A DNA stretch of 64,000 nucleotides from Candidatus Litorirhabdus singularis (GCF_026262625.1 NZ_SHNN01000002.1:992001-1056000), one strand, 5' to 3'. Positions 40,206-52,283 are shown, counted from the first letter of the stretch. The notes: generated by a model from the sequence alone, not told the origin. Made by a program: numbers and translations.

Positions 40206-40946
40206 TTAATTAATACCCAAGCGTGCAGCGAGATCGGCGGCGGAAAGATAGCCCGGTACCATTTGTCCACTTTCTAACACCATCGCCGGTGTTCCGCGCA
40301 CACCCATCTCCTGCCCCAGCGCGAACTGATCGGCTACTGGATTGTCTTCACAGACGTTTTGAGCGATGCTTTCCCGATTCTTCAGCTTGTTCATTGCTGC
40401 GTTGGGATCTGCTGCACACCAGGCGCTGGCAATCTTTCGATAGGAATCACCGCCAATACCTGAGCGCGGATAAGCGAGGTAGCGAATTTCAATGCCCATC
40501 GCATTCATTTGCGGGACTTCCTGGTGCAGTTTCTGACAGTAGAAGCAGTCAACATCAGTAAATATCGTCACCCGCGCGCGGGTTTCTCCTGTAGCCGGGT
40601 AGACGATCATGTCCTGCATCGAGACCTCGGCCAGCAATGACTTACGACTGTCATCACGACGCTGCTCTGCAATATTGACCAGACCATCATCATTCACCGC
40701 AAACAGATCTCCGAGGAAAAAATGCGTCGCGTCTGCCGTAACGTACACCAGCGGACCGGCTGCGATCTGCACCTCGTACATGCCCTTGACCTCACTCTGT
40801 TTGATCGAGAGTATGTTGAAATCAGGACGTGCCTGAGTCAGCCGCTCACGGATTAGATCCTCCGGAGTTGCCGCCGCAAGCGCACCCTGCGCTACGCTCA
40901 GTAGTACAGCGAATGCAAGATATCTGCCTAAATGTGTAAAACGCAT
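40206..40946 (-). CDS. dsbC: Periplasmic thiol:disulfide isomerase DsbC
   Basis: Isomerises wrong disulfides in the periplasm. ATG 40946 is used because AGGAAA precedes it and it begins a clean signal peptide (MRFTHLGRYLAFAVLLSVAQGALAA); the longer frame from 41033 would add an unlikely N terminus. An N-terminal dimerisation domain is followed by the thioredoxin fold with active site CFYC (FTDVDCFYCQKLHQEVPQM) and the cis-proline loop VRGTPAMVL. E. coli DsbC has CGYC, so the second dipeptide residue differs. It follows xerD as in many gammaproteobacteria. Confidence 0.94.
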   Translation of the reverse strand: MRFTHLGRYLAFAVLLSVAQGALAAATPEDLIRERLTQARPDFNILSIKQSEVKGMYEVQIAAGPLVYVTADATHFFLGDLFAVNDDGLVNIAEQRRDDSRKSLLAEVSMQDMIVYPATGETRARVTIFTDVDCFYCQKLHQEVPQMNAMGIEIRYLAYPRSGIGGDSYRKIASAWCAADPNAAMNKLKNRESIAQNVCEDNPVADQFALGQEMGVRGTPAMVLESGQMVPGYLSAADLAARLGIN

Positions 40947-41007
40947 GCCTGTTTCCTTTCGTGAGTATCTACTTTGGAGCACATTGGTCCTGGTTGGTTC
41001 CCTGCTG

Positions 41008-41925
41008 CTAGCCACGCGGATGATGCTGGGCATGCAGTTCTTTCATTCGTTCTCGGGCCACATGCGTATAAATCTGCGTGGTAGTCAGGTCGCTATGGCC
41101 CAGTAGCAGCTGCACGACGCGTAAATCTGCGCCGTGATTGAGCAGATGAGTGGCAAACGCATGCCGCAGCGTGTGCGGAGATAGCGGACTGGTTATCCCT
41201 GCACGTTGCGCGTAGATTTTAATACGATACCAAAAGGCCTGGCGAGTCATTTGTGCACCCCGTCGACTGGGAAATACCGCCTCACTGGGCACATGCCCCA
41301 ATAACTCGGCCCGCGGCCCCTGCATAAAGCGTTGCAACCAACTTAATGCTTCTTCACCCATGGGCACCAGGCGCTCCTTATTGCCTTTACCAATGATGCG
41401 CACCACCCCCTGATTAAAGCCCACCTGCGATACCTGCAGGGAAATCAGCTCAGTGACACGCAAGCCGCAGGCATAAAGCAGTTCGAGCATAGTGCGGTCG
41501 CGAAACTCCAGTATCAAATCCAGGTCTGGTGCCTGCAGCAGGCGCTCAACGTCGGCTTCGCTCAGGGATTTGGGTAGCGGTCGCCCCAAACGTGGGCTAT
41601 CGATATCCAGGGTTGGGTCGCTAGTGACCTGACCTTCGCGCAGCTGATAGCGGTAAAAGCCGCGGATACAGGACAAAAAGCGTGCACTGGAGCGAGCGGA
41701 GTAGCCTTCGACAATGCGTTCACCGAGGTAATCAAGCAACTCGGACCGCTGCGCCTGCAGCAGTATCGCGCCGCGAGACTGCAGCCAGCTAGCGTAATGA
41801 GTCAAATCGCGGCGGTAGGCCATTAAGGTTTGGTCGGCGAGCCCCTTCTCCAGCCACAAGGCGTCCAGAAAGGCGCTGATAATCTGCGCCTCGGGGTCGC
41901 TAATGGTGAGCTGCGCTGGCGCCAT
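41008..41925 (-). CDS. xerD: Site-specific tyrosine recombinase XerD
   Basis: Resolves chromosome dimers at dif with XerC. It has 305 residues from ATG 41925; an upstream in-frame ATG at 41946 would fall inside the rplS terminator. An N-terminal SAM-like domain precedes the catalytic domain with the full R-K-H-R-H-Y set: Arg156 (GLRVTEL), Lys180, His251 and Arg254 (HTLRHAFATHLL), His277 (LLGHSDL) and Tyr286 (QIYTHV). It lies 61 bases before dsbC. Confidence 0.95.
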   Translation of the reverse strand: MAPAQLTISDPEAQIISAFLDALWLEKGLADQTLMAYRRDLTHYASWLQSRGAILLQAQRSELLDYLGERIVEGYSARSSARFLSCIRGFYRYQLREGQVTSDPTLDIDSPRLGRPLPKSLSEADVERLLQAPDLDLILEFRDRTMLELLYACGLRVTELISLQVSQVGFNQGVVRIIGKGNKERLVPMGEEALSWLQRFMQGPRAELLGHVPSEAVFPSRRGAQMTRQAFWYRIKIYAQRAGITSPLSPHTLRHAFATHLLNHGADLRVVQLLLGHSDLTTTQIYTHVARERMKELHAQHHPRG

Positions 41926-41944
41926 AGTGTTTCTGCCCGAGTAC

Positions 41945-41971
41945 AAAAAAGGGCGACTCGCGTCGCCCTTT
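41945..41971 (-). terminator. Rho-independent terminator of the rpsP-rimM-trmD-rplS operon
   Basis: On the minus strand: stem AAGGGCGAC, loop GCGA, stem GTCGCCCTT followed by a T run. It lies just past the rplS stop. Confidence 0.9.
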
Positions 41972-41979
41972 CGGAGATC

Positions 41980-42336
41980 TTAGCGAGACAGCTTTTCCTT
42001 GATTCGAGCTGCCCTGCCGCTGAGCTCACGCAAGTAATAGAGCTTGGCCTGACGCACATCGCCGCGACGCTTGACCTGAATGCTCTCTACCAGAGGACTA
42101 AAGGTCTGGAAGGTACGCTCTACGCCAATACCGTGAGAGATTTTACGCACGGTAAACGCAGAGTTGATGCCGCGGTTACGCTTGCCCAATACCACGCCTT
42201 CAAAGGCCTGCAAACGCTCGCGACTGCCTTCCTTTACCTTGACCTGGACAACCACGGTATCACCGGGGGCAAACTCAGGAAGTTCCTTTTCCATCTGTTC
42301 CGCGTCCAGCTGCGAAATAATACTGTTGCTGCTCAT
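41980..42336 (-). CDS. rplS: 50S ribosomal protein L19 (bL19)
   Basis: A 118-residue ribosomal protein at the 30S-50S interface. It has the characteristic [62 protein letters not shown], and ends in ARIKEKL. Last gene of the rpsP operon, followed by a terminator. Confidence 0.98.
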   Translation of the reverse strand: MSSNSIISQLDAEQMEKELPEFAPGDTVVVQVKVKEGSRERLQAFEGVVLGKRNRGINSAFTVRKISHGIGVERTFQTFSPLVESIQVKRRGDVRQAKLYYLRELSGRAARIKEKLSR

Positions 42337-42420
42337 GTTGTGCTCCTGTTAAAAATCTGCCCGAGGGCGTTGTCTGCTATCCGGCAGCGGAACCAGGTCC
42401 CGCGCACCGCTATGTGTCTG

Positions 42421-43152
42421 TTACTGCTGGCTCAAATGCGCCAGTATTGCTTCCTCTTCGGCACTCATTTGTCGCTGCTGCAACAAATCCGGGCGCCTTT
42501 TTAACGTTCTCTCCAGCGCTCGTTCCAGCCGCCAGCGTCGAATCTTTTCATGGTTGCCGCCCAGTAACACCTCGGGCACGCCCTTCCCCTGCCAGACTTC
42601 TGGCCGGGTATAGTGAGGACAATCCAACAGGCCATCGGCAAACGAATCCTGTTCCGCCGACAACTCATGTCCCAGTACCCCGGGTAACTGCCGCGTTACC
42701 GCGTCAATCACCACCATGGCGGCCAATTCACCACCACTTAATACATAATCGCCAATGGATAATTCCATATCCACCTGCGCTTCTATTAACCGCTCGTCTA
42801 CGCCTTCGTAGCGACCAGCCAGTAATATCAGCGACTCTTGACCCGCCAGTTCCACTGCCGTGGCGTGGTCAAACGTCTTGCCCTGGGGTGACAAATAAAT
42901 CACCTTGGCATCACCCCCGACCAGACTTCGGGTCTTGGCGATCGCCTGTTCCAGTGGCTCTGTCTTCATCACCATGCCTGGGCCACCACCATAGGGCCGG
43001 TCATCGACCGTGCCATGACGGTCCACGGCAAACTCCCGTGGATTGGTGAGGTGCAAGCTCAATAACTCCTGCGCCACCGCCCTGCCAGTAACCCCGAGCT
43101 CACTGACTGCAGCAAACATTTCGGGGAACAGAGTGACCACGCCTACCTGCAT
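42421..43152 (-). CDS. trmD: tRNA (guanine-N1)-methyltransferase
   Basis: Methylates G37 of tRNAs using S-adenosylmethionine, preventing +1 frameshifts. It has 243 residues. It opens [24 protein letters not shown]; the knotted SPOUT site has [29 protein letters not shown] and [21 protein letters not shown]; the C terminus has [15 protein letters not shown]. It lies three bases after rimM. Confidence 0.98.
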   Translation of the reverse strand: MQVGVVTLFPEMFAAVSELGVTGRAVAQELLSLHLTNPREFAVDRHGTVDDRPYGGGPGMVMKTEPLEQAIAKTRSLVGGDAKVIYLSPQGKTFDHATAVELAGQESLILLAGRYEGVDERLIEAQVDMELSIGDYVLSGGELAAMVVIDAVTRQLPGVLGHELSAEQDSFADGLLDCPHYTRPEVWQGKGVPEVLLGGNHEKIRRWRLERALERTLKRRPDLLQQRQMSAEEEAILAHLSQQ

Positions 43153-43155
43153 ACT

Positions 43156-43692
43156 CTAGAACTCCGCATCCCATTCCACCGTCATGGTCTGCTGTACCAG
43201 GTCTACCTGTAACACCACGCTACCCCGTAACCAGGGTATAACTCGCTCGCGCTGGTCAATACTGCCCTCACAGGGCTTTACAACTACTACATCGTTAGCG
43301 CCGGTCTCCATCAGGTGATCCACACGCCCCAGCAGCTTATCGCCGCTAGTTACTGCCAACCCTTCAAGCTGGTGCCAGTAATATTCTTCCTCTGGCAGCA
43401 CTGGCAGAGCCTGCGCTGCTATCGCTATCTCACAACCTTTCAGGCTCTCCGCTGCGGTGCGATCGTCAACCCCTGCAACGTGTCCTACCAGGCCCTTGCC
43501 GTGCACTTTACCGGCGTCTAGCGCCAGCGCTTGCCAGCTTTCTTGGCCCGGCTTACCCCGGTTTATCAACCAATCACCGTACTCGAGGAGATTTTCTCCC
43601 GGGTCGGTAAACGAGTGAATCTTCAGCCAACCCTTGATGCCGTAGGGTGCTCCAAAACGGCCAACAATCACTGGGGCGGCGGCGTCACTCAT
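43156..43692 (-). CDS. rimM: Ribosome maturation factor RimM
   Basis: Assists 30S head assembly around uS19. It has 178 residues: an N-terminal RimM domain (VIVGRFGAPYGIKGWLKIHSFTDP) and a C-terminal PRC-barrel (EEEYYWHQLEGLAV, ANDVVVVKP, RVIPWLRGSVVLQVDL). Between rpsP (15 bases) and trmD. Confidence 0.97.
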   Translation of the reverse strand: MSDAAAPVIVGRFGAPYGIKGWLKIHSFTDPGENLLEYGDWLINRGKPGQESWQALALDAGKVHGKGLVGHVAGVDDRTAAESLKGCEIAIAAQALPVLPEEEYYWHQLEGLAVTSGDKLLGRVDHLMETGANDVVVVKPCEGSIDQRERVIPWLRGSVVLQVDLVQQTMTVEWDAEF

Positions 43693-43707
43693 GCCGTCTG
43701 GCAGCCC

Positions 43708-43956
43708 TTAGGCAGCGGCTCTGTTTGTCTTGACCAGGTTAGCAACGCGATCAGAAACCTGTGCGCCCTGTCCTACCCAAAAGTCCACACGATCCAGGTC
43801 AACGCGCAGGCGCTCTTCCTGTCCACGGGCAATCGGATTAAAGAATCCAACACGCTCAATAAAGCGCCCGTTACGTGGGTTGCGGCTATCAGTCACGGTC
43901 AAGTGATAAAAAGGGCGCTTTTTGGAACCGCCTCTTGCTAATCTGATTGTTACCAT
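43708..43956 (-). CDS. rpsP: 30S ribosomal protein S16 (bS16)
   Basis: An 82-residue protein opening [34 protein letters not shown], diagnostic of bS16. First gene of the rpsP-rimM-trmD-rplS operon; a probable promoter lies at 44050-44078. Confidence 0.98.
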   Translation of the reverse strand: MVTIRLARGGSKKRPFYHLTVTDSRNPRNGRFIERVGFFNPIARGQEERLRVDLDRVDFWVGQGAQVSDRVANLVKTNRAAA

Positions 43957-44049
43957 CGTCTGCTAACTTCCTTTAAAGTGGTGGTATTTGCGTACATCGC
44001 AGTACGAGACACGCATACCTAACCGACCGGGGGGCCGGAAAAGGCGCGT

Positions 44050-44078
44050 ATTCTACGCCAAAGCGGGGGCATTTTAAA
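44050..44078 (-). promoter_or_regulatory. Possible promoter of the rpsP operon
   Basis: On the minus strand, TAGAAT (44055-44050) sits 17 bases after TTTAAA (44078-44073), about 94 bases upstream of rpsP in the 211-base gap after ffh. The -35 match is only 4/6. Confidence 0.35.
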
Positions 44079-44167
44079 CCCCGTAGAAGAGAATTTCTTC
44101 AGGTATTTCCGCGCCTTAGCGCTACCTGCCGAGCCACTGGCGAGGCACCTTTACCGCAGCTGGGGCT

Positions 44168-45565
44168 CTACTTGAACGGCGGCATACCCGGGGGCATACC
44201 GCCAGGACCAGGACCACCGCCGCCCTGCATCATGCCGCCCATGCCACGCATCATTTTCTCCATACCGCCGCCCTTCATCTTTTTCATCATCTTCTGCATT
44301 TGCTTGTGCTGCTTCAAGAGACGATTAAGATCCTGCACCTGGGTACCGGAGCCCAGCGTGATGCGACGCTTGCGCGAGCCCTGAATCAGCTCAGGGCGCC
44401 GACGTTCAAGGGGTGTCATGGAATTAATCATAGCTTCCATACGAGCGAACTGCTTGACGTCAACCTGTTGCTGGGCCATTTGCGCCATGTTGCCCATACC
44501 GGGTAGCTTGTCCAGCATCCCGGTGATACCGCCCATACTGGTAATCTGCTGCAGCTGATCGCGGAAATCCTCAAGGTCGAAGCGCTTACCCTTCTGAACC
44601 TTACGCGCCAGTCGTTCAGCCTTTTTCTTGTCGAGCTTCTGCTCTGCCTCTTCGATCAGCGACAATACGTCGCCCATACCAAGAATGCGCGAAGCGAGGC
44701 GATCAGGGTGAAACGGGTCCAGCGCTGTAGTCTGCTCGCCCACACCCAGGAACTTGATTGGCTTGCCCGTAATCGCACGCACCGACAGCGCCGCACCACC
44801 GCGGGTATCTGCGTCAACTTTAGTCAGTACGACGCCGGTCAGCGGCAGTTTCTCATTGAAGGCTCGTGCCGTGTTCGCGGCGTCCTGACCGGTCATTGCA
44901 TCCACCACAAATAAGGTCTCGACCGGGTTAATCGCCTTATGCAGACCAGCAAGCTCATCCATCATGGCTTCATCAATACCCAGACGACCGGCGGTATCGA
45001 CCAGCAACACATCACAAAACTTGATACGCGCCTGCGCCAGTGCCGCCTCGACGATATCAATAGGCTGCTGCGAATCATCACTGGGAAAGAAGGTCACCCC
45101 CACTTCCTCAGCCAGCGTTTCCAACTGTTTGATAGCCGCAGGACGGTAAACATCAGCGCTTACTACCATTACCGACTTTTTATCGCGCTCTTTGAGCAAT
45201 CGGGCAAGTTTAGCGACCGAAGTGGTTTTACCCGCTCCTTGCAGGCCGGCCATCAATACCACTGCGGGCGGCTGCGCCGTAAGGTCTAGGGCCTCGTTAC
45301 TTGCCCCCATCAGTGACTCAAGTTCGGCTTGAACGACTTTAACAAAGGCCTGTCCGGGGCTGAGGCTGCGCGAGACTTCCTGACCGATGGCCCGCTGTTT
45401 CACCGCCTCGACAAAATCTTTTACCACTGCCAGAGCGACATCTGCTTCCAGCAGCGCCATACGCACTTCGCGCAGCGTCTCCTGGATATTATCTTCGCTC
45501 AGCGTGGCCTTGCCAGTAATACTGCGCAGGCTATGGGATAGACGGTCAGTCAGATTCTCAAACAT
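44168..45565 (-). CDS. ffh: Signal recognition particle protein Ffh
   Basis: Binds signal peptides of nascent inner-membrane proteins with 4.5S RNA and docks to FtsY. It has 465 residues. The N domain is followed by the GTPase domain (P-loop MAGLQGAGKTTSVAKLA, DVYRPAAIKQLE, LLVDTAGRLGIDE, VLTKVDADTRGGAALS, KFLGVGE). The Met-rich M domain is ITSMGGITGMLDKLPGMG...RRRPELIQGSRKRRITLGSG. It ends in a Gly/Met/Pro tail. Upstream of rpsP on the same strand, divergent from ypjD. Confidence 0.98.
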   Translation of the reverse strand: MFENLTDRLSHSLRSITGKATLSEDNIQETLREVRMALLEADVALAVVKDFVEAVKQRAIGQEVSRSLSPGQAFVKVVQAELESLMGASNEALDLTAQPPAVVLMAGLQGAGKTTSVAKLARLLKERDKKSVMVVSADVYRPAAIKQLETLAEEVGVTFFPSDDSQQPIDIVEAALAQARIKFCDVLLVDTAGRLGIDEAMMDELAGLHKAINPVETLFVVDAMTGQDAANTARAFNEKLPLTGVVLTKVDADTRGGAALSVRAITGKPIKFLGVGEQTTALDPFHPDRLASRILGMGDVLSLIEEAEQKLDKKKAERLARKVQKGKRFDLEDFRDQLQQITSMGGITGMLDKLPGMGNMAQMAQQQVDVKQFARMEAMINSMTPLERRRPELIQGSRKRRITLGSGTQVQDLNRLLKQHKQMQKMMKKMKGGGMEKMMRGMGGMMQGGGGPGPGGMPPGMPPFK

Positions 45566-45649
45566 GGATAGATCTCGCTACTATTGCTTATACCCGGACA
45601 AATCGGTACAAAGGCGGGAGTATACGTTACCGCGAAGTCATCCCCAACC

Positions 45650-46441
45650 ATGGTTGTCACCAGTTTTACTGCCGCTGCTATTTATCTACTGGTCGCCACC
45701 TTGCAATACAGGTCGATCCGGAGCCAGCAGCCTGCCTCACGCACCGCAATACTGAGCCTATCCTGGATGGCTCTCTTGCTGCATGCCGTCTGCGCTATTG
45801 CCGCGATTCAGTACGCGGAGGGCATCAATCTTGGCTTTTTCAAGATATCCGCCATTATTTCTCTGATCATTAACCTGGCCTTTTTGCTTAATGTGCAGTG
45901 GCGGCCGGTCCAGAACCTGCTGATCATACTGTATCCGATAGCCGCCATCACAGTCGTCACTGCCTCCCTCGCCCCGGGTAATCAGACTCCTTTACATAAC
46001 CTCACGGGCGGTATGCTGTTGCATATTGGCAGCTCTATACTGGCCTATGCCGTGCTCACACTGGCAGCCTGTCAGGCCGGCATGGTGGCTCTACAGGACT
46101 ATCAGTTGCGCCATCGGCACCCCATTGGCCTGGTGCAAATCTTGCCACCGCTGCAGGTCATGGAAAAAATCCTGTTTGAAATGCTGTGGGCGGGCCTGCT
46201 GCTGCTTACCCTGTCAATCGGCTCGGGGATGGTATTTCTGGAGAACATGTTCGCCCAGCAACTGGCTCACAAGACGGTCCTGTCTATCTGCGCCTGGGCA
46301 CTTTTTGCGGTGCTGCTCTGGGGGCATCACCAACTCGGCTGGCGCAGCCAGACCGCAGTGCGCTTTACACTAACCGGTTTCATTGCCTTGATGCTCGCCT
46401 ACTTCGGCAGCAAGCTGGTACTGGAAGTTATCTTACAGTAG
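45650..46441 (+). CDS. ypjD: CcsA-like inner-membrane protein (YpjD/CorE type)
   Basis: A 263-residue integral membrane protein with about eight helices. The cytochrome-c-assembly fold is shown by LHIGSSILAYAVLTLAACQAGMVALQDYQLR and by conserved histidines near the end (LSICAWALFAVLLWGHHQLGWRSQTAV). ATG 45650 is preferred to TTG 45584, which adds a polar leader. The neighbours match E. coli (ffh divergent, ypjD then yfjD). A role in magnesium/cobalt homeostasis is proposed for the CorE/CorB pair; here it is an inference by synteny. Confidence 0.82.
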   Translation: MVVTSFTAAAIYLLVATLQYRSIRSQQPASRTAILSLSWMALLLHAVCAIAAIQYAEGINLGFFKISAIISLIINLAFLLNVQWRPVQNLLIILYPIAAITVVTASLAPGNQTPLHNLTGGMLLHIGSSILAYAVLTLAACQAGMVALQDYQLRHRHPIGLVQILPPLQVMEKILFEMLWAGLLLLTLSIGSGMVFLENMFAQQLAHKTVLSICAWALFAVLLWGHHQLGWRSQTAVRFTLTGFIALMLAYFGSKLVLEVILQ

Positions 46442-46522
46442 CAATAGCCACAATTGAGTGCTTGCGAGTCGACCGCTTTTTCTGCAAGATTGCGTTTTAT
46501 TCCATTGCAGGTTTACCCCTAG

Positions 46523-47791
46523 TTGAACGAAGCACCGCTGGGTCTTCTCTTTTCCATTCTTGTAGCACTTATTTTTCTGTCGGGATTCTTCTCCAGTTCG
46601 GAGACCGGCATGATGTCGCTGAATCGCTATCGCTTAAAACATCTGAAGAGTTCAGGGCATAAGGGCGCCAAACGCGTCAGTAAGCTACTGGCCAGACAAG
46701 ATCGCCTGATCGGGTTAATCCTTATCGGCAACAATCTGGTGAATATTCTGGCTTCCGCCATTGCTACGGTCATTGCCATTCGACTGTGGGGCGACGCTGG
46801 CATCGCCATTGCCACACTGCTGTTAACACTGGTGATTCTGATTTTTGCCGAGATCACACCCAAAACCCTGGCCGCCCGTTACCCGGAGAAAATAGCCTTC
46901 CCGGCCAGCCTGATACTGACTGTACTACTGCGAGTCTTTTACCCGCTGGTGTGGTTGGTGGGCGGCATTACCAACGGCATACTCAAACTGTTTGGCGTCA
47001 ACCCTGCCGAGCGCGCCGACATGTCAATAACCACCGATGAACTGCGCACCATTGTGAATGAGGCGGGCAACCTGATACCGGACCGCCACCAGGGGATGCT
47101 GCTGAATATACTTGAGCTTGAAAGCGTGACTGTCGATGACATTATGGTGCCGCGCAGTGAGGTCTATGGCATCGACCTGGCAGAAGCCGACGAGGTGATT
47201 CTGAAGCGCATTCAAGCCTCGGAATATACCCGTTTGCCGCTCTATACGGATGATATCAATGAGGTCAGTGGTGTACTGCACATGCGCACCACCAGTCGTT
47301 TTATCAGCGAAGCCGGACTGGATCGCAACAAAATGCTGGCCGAAGCTGCCGAGCCCTACTTCATACCCGAAGGCACGCCACTGCACACGCAGCTGCTTAA
47401 CTTCCAACGTAAAAAGAACCGTATGGCGGTGGTGGTTGATGAATACGGTGTGTTGATGGGCCTGGTGGCACTGGAAGACATTCTGGAAGAAATTGTTGGC
47501 GAGTTTACGTCTAATCTGGCCGAAACCATTGAAGATATTTATCCACAGAAAGACGGTTCCTATATTATCAATGGCAGCGCTACGGTGCGCGACATCAACA
47601 AATCGCTGGAATGGCTCCTGCCAACCGAGGGACCCAAAACCCTCAGTGGATTACTACTGGAGCATCTGGAGGGTTTTCCCGACGGCAACGTGTGCATCAA
47701 CATCGAGGACTACCGACTGGAAATTCTGGAGCTGCGCGACAATGTGGTGCAGGCTGCGAGAGCCAGTGAGGCTTCTTCTCAAAGGCGCTAA
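46523..47791 (+). CDS. CNNM/HlyC-CorC family ion transporter (CorB/YfjD-like)
   Basis: A 422-residue protein: N-terminal DUF21 membrane domain (LIFLSGFFSSSETGMMSLNRYRLKHL, three to four helices, residues 1-150), then a CBS pair (VTVDDIMVPRSEVYGIDL, VVDEYGVLMGLVALEDILEEIVGE) and a C-terminal CorC_HlyC domain (YIINGSATVRDINKSLEW). This is the architecture of Mg2+ transport-linked CorB/CNNM proteins. Start TTG 46523 precedes the conserved first helix. Confidence 0.9.
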   Translation: MNEAPLGLLFSILVALIFLSGFFSSSETGMMSLNRYRLKHLKSSGHKGAKRVSKLLARQDRLIGLILIGNNLVNILASAIATVIAIRLWGDAGIAIATLLLTLVILIFAEITPKTLAARYPEKIAFPASLILTVLLRVFYPLVWLVGGITNGILKLFGVNPAERADMSITTDELRTIVNEAGNLIPDRHQGMLLNILELESVTVDDIMVPRSEVYGIDLAEADEVILKRIQASEYTRLPLYTDDINEVSGVLHMRTTSRFISEAGLDRNKMLAEAAEPYFIPEGTPLHTQLLNFQRKKNRMAVVVDEYGVLMGLVALEDILEEIVGEFTSNLAETIEDIYPQKDGSYIINGSATVRDINKSLEWLLPTEGPKTLSGLLLEHLEGFPDGNVCINIEDYRLEILELRDNVVQAARASEASSQRR

Positions 47792-47979
47792 AGGTCTATC
47801 ACAGCACCTGCATCGCGCGCACGCTGCGCACACCGCGCCAGCACCTCACGCTTGCCATCATCATTGAGCATGCTCCAATCGGTTATCTCAATAGCACTGC
47901 GGTAGCAGCCCTGACAAATATCTTCCTCGTCGAGAAAACAGATAGAAACGCACGGTGAACTTATCTGCCGCTCACTCAT
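47788..47979 (-). CDS. DUF1289 domain-containing small cysteine protein
   Basis: A 63-residue protein with the family pattern [31 protein letters not shown], four Cys in a probable Zn or Fe-S site. Function unknown. It overlaps the carbonic anhydrase-like gene by 4 bases (ATGA), implying translational coupling, and converges on the CorB-like gene with a 4-base overlap. Confidence 0.85.
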   Translation of the reverse strand: MSERQISSPCVSICFLDEEDICQGCYRSAIEITDWSMLNDDGKREVLARCAQRARDAGAVIDL

Positions 47980-48503
47980 CCCTTTTGTTCCTCCAGCCCC
48001 CGGCTGAAGCGGTGGCCATTTTCGACATAATGAACGGCGTTCATGGCAAATAGCTCGCGCTGCTCGGCACTCAACTCGCGCTTGATGCGCGCCGGCGTGC
48101 CCATGACCATACTGCCATCGGGAATTTCCATGCCCTCAGGTACCAGGCTATTGGCACCAATTACGCAGCCTTTGCCGATCTTCGCACCATTGAGCACCAC
48201 CGCATTAATACCGATCAACGTGCCGTCGCCAATGGTGCATCCGTGCAACATGGCGTTGTGACCCACCGTGACATTAGCACCGACGGTCAACGGCACACCG
48301 GCGTCAACGTGGCACACGGTACCGTCCTGAATATTACTACCCGCGCCAATATGGATTAGGGCGCTATCACCGCGCATCACCACGCTGAACCAGACGCTGA
48401 CGTCTTGCTCCAGCACAACGTTACCGATCACCGCCGCATTGGGGGCTATAAAATGCCCGCTGCCGCGTAGTTCCACTTCGTGCCCATCGAGGCTGTACAT
48501 CAT
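47976..48503 (-). CDS. Gamma-carbonic-anhydrase family protein (YrdA-like)
   Basis: About 175 residues forming a left-handed beta-helix of hexapeptide repeats ([71 protein letters not shown]). The three-His zinc set is suggested by [16 protein letters not shown] 48503 has GGAGA eight bases upstream and overlaps the NUDIX stop by 4 bases; ATG 48518 is the alternative. Whether it has carbonic anhydrase activity cannot be told. Confidence 0.88.
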   Translation of the reverse strand: MMYSLDGHEVELRGSGHFIAPNAAVIGNVVLEQDVSVWFSVVMRGDSALIHIGAGSNIQDGTVCHVDAGVPLTVGANVTVGHNAMLHGCTIGDGTLIGINAVVLNGAKIGKGCVIGANSLVPEGMEIPDGSMVMGTPARIKRELSAEQRELFAMNAVHYVENGHRFSRGLEEQKG

Positions 48504-49110
48504 GTATCGTTTCTCCAATAAGCGCCCAACGGTAGCTGAGCAGCGTGGGTAATATTAACCAGGCGCACCAGCATGGCTGCGGTTATGCCCCAAATACAAT
48601 ATTGCTGATAATCATACCGCGGAACCTGCCGCTGCGCGCCGGCATATTCAAAACTGTCGAAGCTGAGATTACTGGCATCGGCCAAAAATTCCAGCGGCAC
48701 GCTGAAGATTGTATCTAACTCTTGCGGGTTCGGCTCAAATTTGACCTCTCCCAACAGGCGACCCACGCAGGGCGTGACCTCAATACCAGTGCGCGTCACA
48801 ACCGGAGCCATCGTCCCTAGCTGTTCCACCTGACGCGCGGGCAAGGCAACTTCTTCATTGGCTTCACGCAGCGCCGTAACCCAATGGTTGGAGTCTTCGG
48901 TATCGCAGCGGCCGCCGGGGAACGCTACCTCACCCGCATGCAGGCGCATATGATCAGCGCGGCGCGTTAGCAGAACCTCGGGCTCTGCCTCCAATTGCTT
49001 AAGTAACACCAATACCGCTGCCTGCGGCAATGTCGCGCTCTGCTCACTGGCACCGCCGGCGGACTCTAACGGCAGGGCCTGCTGTAAACGCAATAGCATT
49101 TTGTCTCGAG

Positions 49111-49114
<4 letters not shown>
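48500..49114 (-). CDS. NUDIX hydrolase, CoA pyrophosphatase (NudL-like)
   Basis: About 204 residues. The NUDIX box reads [25 protein letters not shown]; the NudL group also ends the box EEVA rather than EExG. The UPF0035 signature is nearby ([22 protein letters not shown]). It likely cleaves CoA and acyl-CoA to phosphopantetheine. TTG 49114 overlaps the upstream stop (TTGA) and aligns with the E. coli start region; TTG 49144 and ATG 49099 are alternatives. Confidence 0.88.
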
Positions 49115-51639
<2,525 letters not shown>

Positions 51640-51688
51640 AAAAGATAAATCCGCGTCCAAGCGTCGTGATTATACAGACCACTAAATC

Positions 51689-51712
51689 AAAAAAGCCGGC
51701 ACAAGGCCGGCT
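51689..51712 (-). terminator. Rho-independent terminator
   Basis: On the minus strand, AGCCGGC-CTTGT-GCCGGCT followed by six T's. It lies between the 96-residue gene and queA, so it ends the former's transcript. Confidence 0.9.
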
Positions 51713-51732
51713 CCTTCAGAACAAGTCGAACT

Positions 51733-52023
51733 CTACTTGTCCTTTTCTTCCTCAGCAGCTTCTTCTGCCGCAGGGGCTTCTTCTTCAGCAGGTGCTTCTT
51801 CGGCAGCCGCTTCTTCAGCAACTTCTTCTGCTGCTTCTTCAACTTCTGGCTCAGGCTCAGGCGCCGCAGCTACCGAGACGGTCAGCAGACCTTCCTCGAC
51901 CAAAATGCGCACCTTCTCCTCACCGTTGACCTGACGCTTGTTGGCATCTTGCACAGCGTAACGCTTGTCACCGCGCTGATAGATGGTGTATTCGCTGGTC
52001 TTCTTAACAACTTTCATCGCCAT
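51733..52023 (-). CDS. Small protein with basic head and acidic Ala/Glu tail
   Basis: 96 residues. The first about 48 (MKVVKKTSEYTIYQRGDKRYAVQDANKRQVNGEEKVRILVEEGLL) look like a compact beta domain; the rest is a low-complexity Ala/Glu/Pro tail (EEAAEEVAEEAAAEEAPAEEE). No signal peptide. It has its own terminator. The head looks like a conserved gammaproteobacterial small protein but I cannot name a function. Confidence 0.75.
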   Translation of the reverse strand: MAMKVVKKTSEYTIYQRGDKRYAVQDANKRQVNGEEKVRILVEEGLLTVSVAAAPEPEPEVEEAAEEVAEEAAAEEAPAEEEAPAAEEAAEEEKDK

Positions 52024-52116
52024 TTCTCTTTCTCCTCGAGATACTCAGACAGACGGGGTAGCCCCGAAACAGGCGCGAAGTCTACAGATAATCGGAGAAA
52101 TCGCAAGGGAAAGTCA

Positions 52117-52145
52117 TTGAAGTCCGGCGTCTGTATAGATAGAAT
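52117..52145 (+). promoter_or_regulatory. Promoter of tRNA-Leu
   Basis: TTGAAG (52117-52122), 17-base spacer, TAGAAT (52140-52145), then a G+C-rich discriminator (ccgcgc), typical of stable-RNA promoters under stringent control. The mature tRNA begins 28 bases downstream. Confidence 0.75.
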
Positions 52146-52172
52146 CCGCGCTCTGCAATATACCTTCCCTGT

Positions 52173-52259
52173 GCCGGAGTGGTGAAATTGGTAGACACGT
52201 CGGATTCAAAATCCGATGCTAGCGATAGCGTGCCGGTTCAAGTCCGGCCTCCGGTACCA
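52173..52259 (+). tRNA. tRNA-Leu (anticodon CAA)
   Basis: An 87-base tRNA with a long variable arm, as in leucine tRNAs. Acceptor gccggag pairs with ctccggt; anticodon stem tcgga/tccga holds loop ttcaaaa with anticodon CAA; the T arm contains ggttcaagtcc; encoded CCA ends at 52259. A T-rich tract follows. Its 3' end recurs in the two repeats downstream, and accessory DNA follows. Confidence 0.96.
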
Positions 52260-52283
52260 CTTTTTTGTTTTAACCCGAGCGCT

